Assembly: GCF_020193575.1 (NCBI RefSeq)
Contig: NZ_JADYVD010000003.1
Span: 124,001 to 188,000, forward strand
DNA: 64,000 bases
Direction: 5' to 3'
Origin: Ensifer sp. IC4062
Lineage (GTDB): Bacteria; Pseudomonadota; Alphaproteobacteria; Rhizobiales; Rhizobiaceae
Shown here: piece after piece, positions 16,199 through 24,172 of the stretch
Layout of the letters: each line of letters begins with the position of its first letter
Numbering within the stretch: the stretch's first letter is position 1
Position numbers and translations under genes: made by a program
The notes under the pieces: generated by a model
Databases searched by the model: none
Told to the model about the DNA's origin: nothing
The model's input: only the letters and a program-made list of their open reading frames with translations

Positions 16199-17380
16199 AT
16201 GACGCAAGCCAATCTCAAATTCTCCATGCCGGAGTACGAAGCAAGGCTGCTGAAAACACGCCAGTCGATGGAGGCGAAGGGCATCGATCTGTTGATCGTC
16301 AGCGACCCTTCGAACATGGCCTGGCTGACGGGCTATGATGGCTGGTCGTTCTACGTGCACCAGGCCGTGATCGTACCGCCATCGGGCGAGCCGATCTGGT
16401 TCGGCCGCGGCCAGGACGCCAACGGTGCGAAGCTGACAGCCTATCTGAAGCACGAGAACATCATCGGTTATCCCGACCATTACGTGCAGTCGACCGAGCG
16501 TCATCCGATGGATTACCTCTCCGGCATCCTTGCCGACCGGGGCTGGGGGTCACTCAGGATCGGCGTTGAGATGGACAACTACTGGTTCTCCGCCGCGGCC
16601 TTCGCCTCGCTGCAAAAGCATCTGCCGAATGCGCGCTTCGTCGACGCGACCGCGCTCGTCAACTGGCAGCGCGCGGTCAAGAGCGAGACCGAGATCAAGT
16701 ACATGCGCAACGCCGCCCGCATCGTCGAGGGCATGCATCGGCGGATCTTCGACAAGATCGAGGTCGGCATGCGCAAATGCGATCTCGTCGCCGAGATCTA
16801 CGACGCCGGCACACGCGGGATTGACGGTATCGGCGGCGACTATCCGGCAATCGTGCCGCTGCTGCCGTCGGGCCGCGATGCAACCGCGCCGCATCTTACT
16901 TGGGATGATAAGCCCATGAAGGCGGGAGAGGGGACCTTTTTCGAGATCGCCGGCTGTTACAATCGTTACCATGTGCCACTGTCGCGCACCGTCTTCCTCG
17001 GCAAGCCGACCAAGGCTTTTCTCGACGCGGAAAAGGCGACCCTCGAAGGAATGGCGGCGGGACTTGCCGTCGCTAGGCCGGGCAACATCTGCGAGGACAT
17101 AGCCAATGCCTTCTTCGCGGTCCTGAAGAAATACGGCATCGTCAAGGACAACCGCACCGGCTATCCGATCGGGCTTTCCTATCCGCCGGACTGGGGCGAG
17201 CGCACCATGAGCCTGCGTCCCGGTGACAGGACGGAACTCAAACCGGGCATGACCTTCCACTTCATGACGGGGCTCTGGCTCGAGGACATGGGCTTCGAGA
17301 CCACGGAAAGCATTCTCATCACCGAGACGGGTGTCGAGTGCTTCGCCAACGTGCCGCGCCAGCTCTTTATCAAGGACTAG
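16199..17380 (+). CDS. eutD: Ectoine hydrolase EutD/DoeA
   Basis: Ectoine hydrolase of 393 aa with the pita-bread fold. It opens the ectoine ring to N-alpha-acetyl-diaminobutyrate. Landmarks are SDPSNMAWLTGYDGWSFYV, the IWFGRGQD motif, CYNRYHVPLSRTVFLG and GYPIGLSYPPDWGERTMS. The enzyme is reported to be metal-independent, and canonical M24 metal ligands are indeed not evident. The ATG at 16199 has AGAGGATAGGATC upstream. It follows eutC by 25 bp and precedes eutE by 6 bp, the standard DoeAB pairing. This copy, not the one at 6837, is the likelier true ectoine hydrolase because of that pairing. Confidence 0.92.
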   Translation: MTQANLKFSMPEYEARLLKTRQSMEAKGIDLLIVSDPSNMAWLTGYDGWSFYVHQAVIVPPSGEPIWFGRGQDANGAKLTAYLKHENIIGYPDHYVQSTERHPMDYLSGILADRGWGSLRIGVEMDNYWFSAAAFASLQKHLPNARFVDATALVNWQRAVKSETEIKYMRNAARIVEGMHRRIFDKIEVGMRKCDLVAEIYDAGTRGIDGIGGDYPAIVPLLPSGRDATAPHLTWDDKPMKAGEGTFFEIAGCYNRYHVPLSRTVFLGKPTKAFLDAEKATLEGMAAGLAVARPGNICEDIANAFFAVLKKYGIVKDNRTGYPIGLSYPPDWGERTMSLRPGDRTELKPGMTFHFMTGLWLEDMGFETTESILITETGVECFANVPRQLFIKD

Positions 17381-17386
17381 CATCAA

Positions 17387-18385
17387 ATGACCGAGACGAT
17401 ATTGCGGCCATCACCGATCTCAGCAAGCGTCGATTTTTCGGCCGAAGGCGTCCAGCACGGCTTCCTGCGGCTGCCCTACAGCCGCGATGACTCCGCCTGG
17501 GGATCGGTGATGATCCCGATCACCGTCGTCAGGAACGGAGACGGGCCCACGGCCCTTCTTACGGGCGGCAACCACGGCGACGAGTACGAAGGGCCGATCG
17601 CACTCTTCGATCTCGCCCGGACATTGGCGGCGGAGGAGGTGACGGGACGGGTGATCATCGTCCCGGCCATGAACTATCCGGCCTTCGCCGCCGGCACCCG
17701 CGTCTCGCCGATCGACAAGGGCAACATGAACCGCAGCTTTCCGGGAAGGCCGGACGGTACCGTGACGCAGAAGATCGCCGACTATTTCCAGCGAGAGCTC
17801 CTGCCGCTCGCGGAAATCGTGCTCGACTTCCACTCGGGTGGAAAGACGCTTGATTTCCTGCCGTTCTGCGCGGCGCACATCCTGCCAGACAAGGAGCAGG
17901 AGGCACGGGCCTTCGAACTGGTCAAGGCGTTCGGCGCGCCCTGGTCGATGAAGATGCTGGAGATCGATGCGGTCGGAATGTACGACACCGCGGCCGAGGA
18001 AATGGGCAAGGTGTTCATCACCACCGAGCTTGGTGGCGGCGGAACGGCAACGGCCAGGAGCGCCGGCATCGCCAAACGCGGCGTCAGGAATGTGCTTCGC
18101 GCCGCCGGCATTCTGAAAGGTGCAGTCGAGACATCGAAGACCGAATGGCTCGACATGCCGGACGGCGACTGCTTCTCCTTCGCGGAAGATGGGGGCCTGA
18201 TAGAGCCACTCGTCGATCTGGGGGAAAAAGTGCGCAAGGGCGACGTGGTCGCCCAGATTTACCCCATTGCGCGCACCGGCGCCGAACCTTTGGAGATAAA
18301 GGCGAAAATGGACGGCCTGCTGGCCGCCCGGCACTTTCCGGGCCTGGTCAAGCAGGGCGACTGTGTTGCCGTCCTCGCGATTTAG
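17387..18385 (+). CDS. eutE: N-alpha-acetyl-diaminobutyrate deacetylase EutE/DoeB
   Basis: Zinc-dependent deacylase of 332 aa in the AstE/AspA (M14-like) family. The zinc site is visible as His and Glu in TGGNHGDEYEGP and a second His in VLDFHSGGKT. The GNMNRSFPGRPDGT motif binds the substrate carboxylate and ITTELGGGGT supplies the catalytic Glu. It removes the acetyl group to give diaminobutyrate, the substrate of the aminotransferase at 1-703. It starts 6 bp after eutD. The purU stub begins 23 bp downstream. Confidence 0.92.
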   Translation: MTETILRPSPISASVDFSAEGVQHGFLRLPYSRDDSAWGSVMIPITVVRNGDGPTALLTGGNHGDEYEGPIALFDLARTLAAEEVTGRVIIVPAMNYPAFAAGTRVSPIDKGNMNRSFPGRPDGTVTQKIADYFQRELLPLAEIVLDFHSGGKTLDFLPFCAAHILPDKEQEARAFELVKAFGAPWSMKMLEIDAVGMYDTAAEEMGKVFITTELGGGGTATARSAGIAKRGVRNVLRAAGILKGAVETSKTEWLDMPDGDCFSFAEDGGLIEPLVDLGEKVRKGDVVAQIYPIARTGAEPLEIKAKMDGLLAARHFPGLVKQGDCVAVLAI

Positions 18386-18408
18386 CTCACGTCCCAAGGA
18401 AGATAGTC

Positions 18409-18471
18409 GTGAAATCGCACATCCTTACAATTACGTGCAGGTCGACGACCGGCATCATCGCGGCAGTTTCG
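18409..18471 (+). pseudogene. purU: Truncated purU (formyltetrahydrofolate deformylase), N-terminal stub
   Basis: A GTG at 18409 with AAGGAAGA upstream starts a frame of 21 codons encoding KSHILTITCRSTTGIIAAVS, which matches the start of the ACT domain of rhizobial PurU. After that the reading frame continues to a stop at 18607-18609 without resemblance to PurU, so the gene is cut at about 18471. PurU releases formate from formyl-THF and is commonly encoded beside soxBDAG. This stub shows that the operon once extended further and was truncated by a rearrangement. Recognition is from memory and the stub is short. Confidence 0.7.
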
Positions 18472-18574
18472 CTCACGGACCAGCCAGTTTCCGGCGCCGG
18501 CGCTTCTGTGTTTAGCCTGCCGTTGCATCATTTTGCTTTGGCAACAGTCTCCGCCGATCGGTCTGCTGAGCTCC

Positions 18575-19765
18575 TCAAGCCGAAGCGGACTCTACGCGCG
18601 ACATCATAGCGGCACTTTGCGAGGCTGAGCGTTGCAAGGCCGACGACGCGAGGGCATCCCATTGAGAAAGTATGTGTTCCGACGAATATCTCTTGGCGCT
18701 GGCTTTCGCATTTGCCGCGAGACGCATCCTCAGAGCACCGTCGCCCAGAACGTTGGCCAGTGCCTCCGCGAGGGCATTTACATCGCCGCTGGAAACGAGA
18801 ATTCCGTCCTCGCCGTGTCTAACCATGTCCGTCGGCCCCCATTCGCAGGCAAAGGAGACGACAGGAACACCGGCGGCCATAGCCTCGAGCAAGGCGATCC
18901 CCCATCCCTCGTAGCGCGATGACAACACAAAGACGTCGGCGGTCTCCAGCCATAGCCCTGACCGCTCCGTCACGCCCGGCATCTCCACCCGATCTGTCAA
19001 GCCAAGCGCATCTCGCAGTGCCTCCAGTTCTTTCCTGGCATTGCCTTCACCCCATATCACGAGCTTCCACTCGGGGCGTTTGGAGGCAATCTTGGCGAAG
19101 GCTTCCAATAGGAGATCGAAGCCTTTTTGCCGCGTCAGGCGACCGACCGCGGTCAAAATATTGTTGCCGCGCCGATTTTGCCATCCGATGGGCAAATCGA
19201 CAGCATTGGCAATCACCCATCCCTTGCGGCGCACCGCCGACGGAAAATAGTCGAGCGCTCCTTTCGTCATGGTCACGAGGCCGAACGCGCGCGGATACAA
19301 AAGAAGTTGGAGCCACTTCCAGAATGGGCCGAAGGGCTGCAGCGCCGGATTGTTGCGCTCGGAAACGACCACCGGAAGCGCCAACCCAGTCGTTGCCAAA
19401 AGCGTCAGGACATTCGTTCGGGTCAGAAAGCTCAGGACAAAGTCGGGGCGGGAGCGTTGGATGGCAGAGCGCAGCCGATGGATTCTCTTCAGCACCAACC
19501 AGGTGGCCTGAAGCTTCGAGGCTCTTTGATTCGGCAAGCCGAGGCGGTTGATGGAGATCCTCGGATCAAGCTCGTAGTAAGGCTTCGCAGTTGGCTCCTC
19601 GAGGGTGATCACCGTCACCGCACAGCCGAGACGAGTCCAGTGGTTCGCGACAAGGCTCACAACGTGCTCGGTGCCGCCGGCACCGAGCGCGGAAACGACG
19701 ATGGCGACCCGTGCGCCTGAAATGCTGGACGCTCCGACCACCTGTGTATCCGCGCGCTCATCCAA
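18575..19765 (-). CDS. Glycosyltransferase family 4 protein
   Basis: GT-B fold glycosyltransferase of 396 aa. The N-terminal half carries VSALGAGGTEHVVSLVAN. The C-terminal GT4 domain has LTAVGRLTRQKGFDLLLEAF, the ALGLTDRVEMPG segment and the EX7E-type motif SSRYEGWGIALLEAMAAG. It probably transfers a sugar from a nucleotide-sugar donor to a surface glycan. It stands alone, facing the truncated purU, with a sugar importer beyond its 5' end. Its placement suggests it arrived with the rearrangement that cut purU. The 277-bp region between it and the next gene shows nothing recognisable. Confidence 0.85.
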   Translation of the reverse strand: MDERADTQVVGASSISGARVAIVVSALGAGGTEHVVSLVANHWTRLGCAVTVITLEEPTAKPYYELDPRISINRLGLPNQRASKLQATWLVLKRIHRLRSAIQRSRPDFVLSFLTRTNVLTLLATTGLALPVVVSERNNPALQPFGPFWKWLQLLLYPRAFGLVTMTKGALDYFPSAVRRKGWVIANAVDLPIGWQNRRGNNILTAVGRLTRQKGFDLLLEAFAKIASKRPEWKLVIWGEGNARKELEALRDALGLTDRVEMPGVTERSGLWLETADVFVLSSRYEGWGIALLEAMAAGVPVVSFACEWGPTDMVRHGEDGILVSSGDVNALAEALANVLGDGALRMRLAANAKASAKRYSSEHILSQWDALASSALQRSASQSAAMMSRVESASA

Positions 19766-20042
19766 TTCAGACCGCCCCCGCTATGCAGTCATCCGCTGTG
19801 GATATCCTTCATTCCCGAAAAGCATTGCCGTTCGAGAATCTCCGCGGATACTAGCAGCAATGATGCCGCGCGACACTTGCTAAATATGCGTAGGTTCCGA
19901 TCCCGAGTTTCGCATAGATATGTTTCTGCGAGGGACACAACTTTCACTTGTTTGAAAAACGTTACGGGGCTTGATTTGAGGCCGAAAAAGCCAGCCGGCG
20001 GATCTGGATAACTCTTTATAGTTAACCAATTCGATCTGGATC

Positions 20043-21104
20043 CTACAGGGCGTCTCCCCTGCCAAGCCTTAGGGTGCTCTGACCGTCGAAGAAGTGGACA
20101 TCAGCGGATGCGAAGGCGAGGTCGATCCGGTCACCGGGAGCAAGGCTGATGCGGTCGCGAAGCAACATCGCCAGTTGGGTTCCGCCAAGCTCCACCAAAA
20201 GGTGTGTTTCGTCGCCCGTAGGCTCCACGATCAGCACCTCGGCGGAGGGGCCAGTGGCGCCGATTTGCAACTTGTTTGGCCTTATTCCCGCGACGGCCGG
20301 TCCTCCATGAGCCAGATTGACGGCAGGAATGATGACGCCCCCGGGCGCTCGGAACGTGCCGTTGACGACCTCGCCCTTGATGAAGTTCATCGAAGGACTG
20401 CCGATGAAGCTGGCGACAAAAAGATTGCGAGGATTATCGAAAAGCTCCAGCGGCGTGCCGATCTGCTCGACATTGCCGTCGCGCATCACGACGATGCGAT
20501 CGGCCATCGTCATGGCTTCGATCTGGTCATGCGTCACGTAGATGCTGGTGGTGCGCAGGCGCTGGTGCAGACCTTTGATCTCGGCACGCATCTGCACTCG
20601 GAGCTTTGCGTCGAGATTTGAGAGGGGTTCGTCGAACAGGAAAACTTCCGGGCGGCGGACGATGGCTCGACCCATGGCGACGCGCTGGCGCTGACCGCCG
20701 GAGAGCTGGCCGGGATAACGATCGAGCAGACCCTCCAGGCCAAGCATGGTAGCCGCTTCACCTACCTTCTTCTTCTGCTCGTCCTTCGGGAGCCGGGCGA
20801 GGCGAAGTGCAAAGGCCATGTTCTCCGCAACGGTCATGTGCGGGTAGAGCGCATAGTTCTGGAAGACCATCGATATGTTGCGGTCCTTCGGAGCGACCTC
20901 GTTGACGATATCTCCTCCGATCACGACCGCTCCGTCGGAGATTTCCTCAAGACCTGCGATCATGCGCAGAAGGGTGGACTTGCCGCAGCCCGATGGGCCC
21001 ACCAACGCGACGAATTCGCCGTCGGCGATCTCCGCCGAGACACCATGGACGACTTCCAGCGCACCATAGCGCTTGACCACATTCCTGATTTCGACGCTGG
21101 CCAT
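20043..21104 (-). CDS. Sugar ABC transporter ATPase (UgpC/MsmK-like)
   Basis: ATPase of 353 aa of the carbohydrate uptake-1 family. Walker A is GPSGCGKSTLLR, the Q-loop is VFQNYALYPHMTV, the signature is LSGGQRQRVAMGRA, Walker B is VFLFDEPLSNLDAKLR and the switch His lies in VTHDQIEAMTMADR. The C-terminal 120 residues form the TOBE/MalK regulatory domain (VAGIRPNKLQ). Last gene of the leftward importer operon, 1 bp after the GH172 gene. Confidence 0.92.
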   Translation of the reverse strand: MASVEIRNVVKRYGALEVVHGVSAEIADGEFVALVGPSGCGKSTLLRMIAGLEEISDGAVVIGGDIVNEVAPKDRNISMVFQNYALYPHMTVAENMAFALRLARLPKDEQKKKVGEAATMLGLEGLLDRYPGQLSGGQRQRVAMGRAIVRRPEVFLFDEPLSNLDAKLRVQMRAEIKGLHQRLRTTSIYVTHDQIEAMTMADRIVVMRDGNVEQIGTPLELFDNPRNLFVASFIGSPSMNFIKGEVVNGTFRAPGGVIIPAVNLAHGGPAVAGIRPNKLQIGATGPSAEVLIVEPTGDETHLLVELGGTQLAMLLRDRISLAPGDRIDLAFASADVHFFDGQSTLRLGRGDAL

Positions 21105-21105
21105 C

Positions 21106-22302
21106 TCAGCCTCTCGCTTTCTTCATTGCCGCTTCCATGTTGTGGAACGGCCGGCGATAGGTCGGCACCCGGTCCGCGACATCGGGGAACTTGCCGAAGG
21201 GCTTATGCGGCTCCGCCTGGTACCAGAAGGCAACGGAGGAGATATCGTCGTCGCGGCGGTTGGCGTGACCATGTTCAATCGTCACCCGAATGCTCTTCTG
21301 GAAGATAGCGGGATCCTCGATATGCCAGCGGTAGAGCGTGACCGGCTCGGTCCAGTTGGGGCCGCCGGCCGCGATGATGCCGTGGTAGGGCGCGCTATAG
21401 TCCTGGGTCGGGCACCAGGCGGTGTTGAAATAGTCTTCCGTGCCCGTGCCGTGCAGGGTCGGCGGCCAGGCATCATTGGCGCCCGGCTCGGATTCCGGCC
21501 GCGGTTCGATCAATGCGGCTTTGGGACCGATGCGCGGATCGGGCTTGCGAACTGTATCGGGCACCGACAGCCCCTGTTCGCCGTCAATGAAGATCATGTC
21601 GTCGCCTTCGCCGTACCAATCCCAAACTTCGGAACGGCGCCGCGAATAGACGCTATAGAGTACGCCGACGTAATGGCCGCGCCCTTCGGCTTCGAGGATC
21701 GTGTAATTCTGCCGCCCGTCGATGTTCTCGCCGCCAAAGAGGAACTGTTCGTTGGTCAGACCGGCTTCGCTCTTACCCGCCGGCCGTGCCTGGCGGTAAT
21801 GCGCGTGGAAACGGCCCATGTCCTCCTCGAGAACATCGTGAAGTTCGAGATCGATGTAGTAGTAGAAAAGGAGGTCGTGTTCCGCCTCGTTGGTGACGGT
21901 GAACTTCATGTGCGAGCCGAAAGGCATGGGGAAGTAGCAGTTGAAGGCCTTGCCATCCTCGGGGCTCGCCTGCATCGGCAGGCTCGAATAGTTGGCGGTG
22001 CGGGCATGGCCCATACCGAAGAAGTCGCCGATAGGCGCCTCGATGCTCGGCTCCTTCTCCCGGTCCCAGTAGGCTCTGAGGACGATCTTGCGCAGGAAAT
22101 CCTCGCTCTCGCATGCGAGCGTCGCCCAGATATGGGTGATGATGCCGGCGCCTTCGTGTTCGCCGATCACCGCCGTCTTGCCGGGCTCGATGTGCAGCCG
22201 GTCGTCGTTACCACCGGTGCGGTCATGGCTGGAGAAGCGGCGCGTTTTCGCTTTGCGCAGCTTCGCGAGACCGCGAAGGGGCGAAAGGCCAGCGTTGGTC
22301 AT
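21106..22302 (-). CDS. DUF2961 / GH172-family glycoside hydrolase
   Basis: Protein of 398 aa matching the DUF2961 family. Typical segments are GPG-like GEHEGAGIITHIWAT, the FFGMGHARTANYSSLP motif, FNCYFPMPF, YYYIDLE, and GTGTEDYFNTAW. The family is now classed as GH172 and includes difructose-dianhydride-forming or -hydrolysing alpha-D-fructofuranosidases and D-arabinofuranosidases. No signal peptide is visible, so it probably acts on an imported oligosaccharide in the cytoplasm. It sits between the permease and ATPase genes of a LacI-controlled importer, which makes a fructose- or arabinofuranose-containing disaccharide the likely substrate. The exact sugar is unknown. Confidence 0.88.
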   Translation of the reverse strand: MTNAGLSPLRGLAKLRKAKTRRFSSHDRTGGNDDRLHIEPGKTAVIGEHEGAGIITHIWATLACESEDFLRKIVLRAYWDREKEPSIEAPIGDFFGMGHARTANYSSLPMQASPEDGKAFNCYFPMPFGSHMKFTVTNEAEHDLLFYYYIDLELHDVLEEDMGRFHAHYRQARPAGKSEAGLTNEQFLFGGENIDGRQNYTILEAEGRGHYVGVLYSVYSRRRSEVWDWYGEGDDMIFIDGEQGLSVPDTVRKPDPRIGPKAALIEPRPESEPGANDAWPPTLHGTGTEDYFNTAWCPTQDYSAPYHGIIAAGGPNWTEPVTLYRWHIEDPAIFQKSIRVTIEHGHANRRDDDISSVAFWYQAEPHKPFGKFPDVADRVPTYRRPFHNMEAAMKKARG

Positions 22303-22332
22303 TCGAATTGCTCCTGTGTAACAGCTAGCAGC

Positions 22333-23181
22333 TCACTTGAGGCCGCTGGTCTTGAGGGAATCCATGATCTGTCTCTGGAAGATCACGAAGAGGATGAGGG
22401 TGGGGATGGCGACGATCGTGGAAGCCGCCATCATGTAGTTCCAGGACGCGGAATACTGGCTCTTGAAATTCGCAATCCCGAGCTGGACGACCCAGAGATT
22501 GGGGTCCGAGGTGATGGTGAGCGGCCAAAGGAAGGAATTCCAGTTGGCCAGGAAAAACAGGATCGCCAGTGCCGACATGATGGGACGGCTGAGCGGGAGG
22601 ATGACGCTCCAGTAGATCCGCCAGTAACCCGCGCCGTCGATGCGCGCGGCCTCCTCGATCTCCTTCGGCAGCGACAGATAATATTGTCTCAGAAGGAAGA
22701 TGCCGAAGGCATTGAAGATAGCCGGGATGATCAACCCCGCGTACGAGTTGAGCATGCCCATCGCTTTGACGATGACGAAGAGCGGGACGATGATCACCGG
22801 TAGCGAGACGAGAAATGTCGAGAAAATCGAGAGAAACAGCACCTCGCGGCCGGGAAATCTCAGTCGCGCCAGCGCATAGCCGGCCATGGTGTGGAAGAAC
22901 AGCGCTACGATCGTCACCGTCGCCGACACGAGGAAGCTGTTGGCCATATAGCGGATGAACGGAACGGCGGTCAGCACATAGATGAAATTGTCGAACGTCG
23001 GCGACTGCGGGATGAGGTTCGAAGAGAACGACTCCGCCGCCGGCTTGAAGGCGATCGACACCATCCAGAGAAGCGGAAAGAGCGTCATGAAGGCGAGGAT
23101 GGCCGTCACCATCATCCAGAGGCCGCGGACCAGCGTGACCTGCGATCGGGAGAAATAGGGCTGAGGGCGCTTACTGCTCAT
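22333..23181 (-). CDS. Sugar ABC transporter permease (MalG/UgpE-like)
   Basis: Inner-membrane permease of 282 aa with six predicted transmembrane segments. An N-terminal helix (LWMMVTAILAFMTLFPLLWMV) is followed by a large periplasmic loop and the EAA motif EIEEAARIDGAGYWRIYWSVILPLS. It pairs with the permease at 23171-24115, whose 3' end overlaps its start by 11 bp. The overlap indicates translational coupling. Confidence 0.92.
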   Translation of the reverse strand: MSSKRPQPYFSRSQVTLVRGLWMMVTAILAFMTLFPLLWMVSIAFKPAAESFSSNLIPQSPTFDNFIYVLTAVPFIRYMANSFLVSATVTIVALFFHTMAGYALARLRFPGREVLFLSIFSTFLVSLPVIIVPLFVIVKAMGMLNSYAGLIIPAIFNAFGIFLLRQYYLSLPKEIEEAARIDGAGYWRIYWSVILPLSRPIMSALAILFFLANWNSFLWPLTITSDPNLWVVQLGIANFKSQYSASWNYMMAASTIVAIPTLILFVIFQRQIMDSLKTSGLK

Positions 23182-24115
23182 GATTGAAACGTCCTCCCCG
23201 CGTCAGAGCAAAGAAAACCGCGGTCACGATCATGAGCACCACGACCAGGATGGAGGCCATCGCTGCCGCATAGCCGAAGGCGCCGAAACCGAAAGCCTGC
23301 TGATAGATGTAGACGATCAGCACCGACGTGGCGTTCGCTGGCCCGCCCTTGGTCATGACGTAGATAATGTCGAAGGCCTGTGCGCCTGCGACGGCCGCAA
23401 CCATCGACACCATGATCACGAAAAAGCTCGTGGGTTTGAGAAGCGGCAGCGTGATGAACCAGAAGCGGGCGATGGCGCCGGCTCCGTCGATCATCGCCGC
23501 TTCGTAATATTGGCGCGGAATGTCCTGCAGACCGCCGAGGAAGATCAGCATGTAGAACCCCATCAGGAACCAGACGCTGACCAAGACGATGGTGATGAGC
23601 GCGAAGTTGGGGTCGCCGAGGAAAGAGAAGCCGCCGATGCCGAGTGCCGCGGTCAGTCTGCTGATCACGCCGATCTTGTCGACCACCATGAATTGCCAGA
23701 CGAGCGCGACGACGACGAGGCTGACCATGTGCGGTGCGAAGAACATCGAACGCATGACGGCGTTGAAGCGGTCGGTGCGCTGCACGAGGAGGGCAAGGCC
23801 CAGCCCGCATGTGTAGAGCAGCGGAACCAGCATGATGGCGTAGAGCGCGGTGACCGTCGCTCCCTTCCAGAACAGCGGATCGTTCCACATGCGGAGGTAG
23901 TTTTTTGCGCCGACGAAGGAATAACCGCCGAAACCGTTTACCTCGAAGACGCTGAGCACGAGGGATAGTGCCATCGGCACGCCGAGGAAAACGAGCAGTC
24001 CCAGTGCATCGGGCAACACGAACAGGTAGCCCGCGATCCATTCGCGATGCCTGGCGGAAAGGCGGGTCCGGCCGGCGTGCCTGCGCCGCGCGGCCGTTTC
24101 GGCGATCGTTGTCAT
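23171..24115 (-). CDS. Sugar ABC transporter permease (MalF/UgpA-like)
   Basis: Inner-membrane permease of 314 aa, six predicted membrane segments, with the EAA motif IPRQYYEAAMIDGAGAIARFWFITLPLL. ATG at 24115 was chosen over an upstream GTG/ATG-type start at 24148, which would run into the intercistronic hairpin. It follows the binding-protein gene and overlaps the second permease gene by 11 bp. Confidence 0.91.
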   Translation of the reverse strand: MTTIAETAARRRHAGRTRLSARHREWIAGYLFVLPDALGLLVFLGVPMALSLVLSVFEVNGFGGYSFVGAKNYLRMWNDPLFWKGATVTALYAIMLVPLLYTCGLGLALLVQRTDRFNAVMRSMFFAPHMVSLVVVALVWQFMVVDKIGVISRLTAALGIGGFSFLGDPNFALITIVLVSVWFLMGFYMLIFLGGLQDIPRQYYEAAMIDGAGAIARFWFITLPLLKPTSFFVIMVSMVAAVAGAQAFDIIYVMTKGGPANATSVLIVYIYQQAFGFGAFGYAAAMASILVVVLMIVTAVFFALTRGGRFNHEQ

Positions 24116-24137
24116 GACGTCATGTCCAGCTTGCTGA

Positions 24138-24162
24138 GGCGGCCGCATCGGATGCGGCCGCC
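24138..24162 (-). promoter_or_regulatory. Intercistronic hairpin after the sugar-binding protein gene
   Basis: Perfect inverted repeat GGCGGCCGCAT-CGG-ATGCGGCCGCC. The 11-bp stem with a 3-nt loop lies between the binding-protein stop and the permease start, with no T-run. It probably stabilises the binding-protein mRNA segment. Confidence 0.65.
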
Positions 24163-24172
24163 GGTTTGGCAG

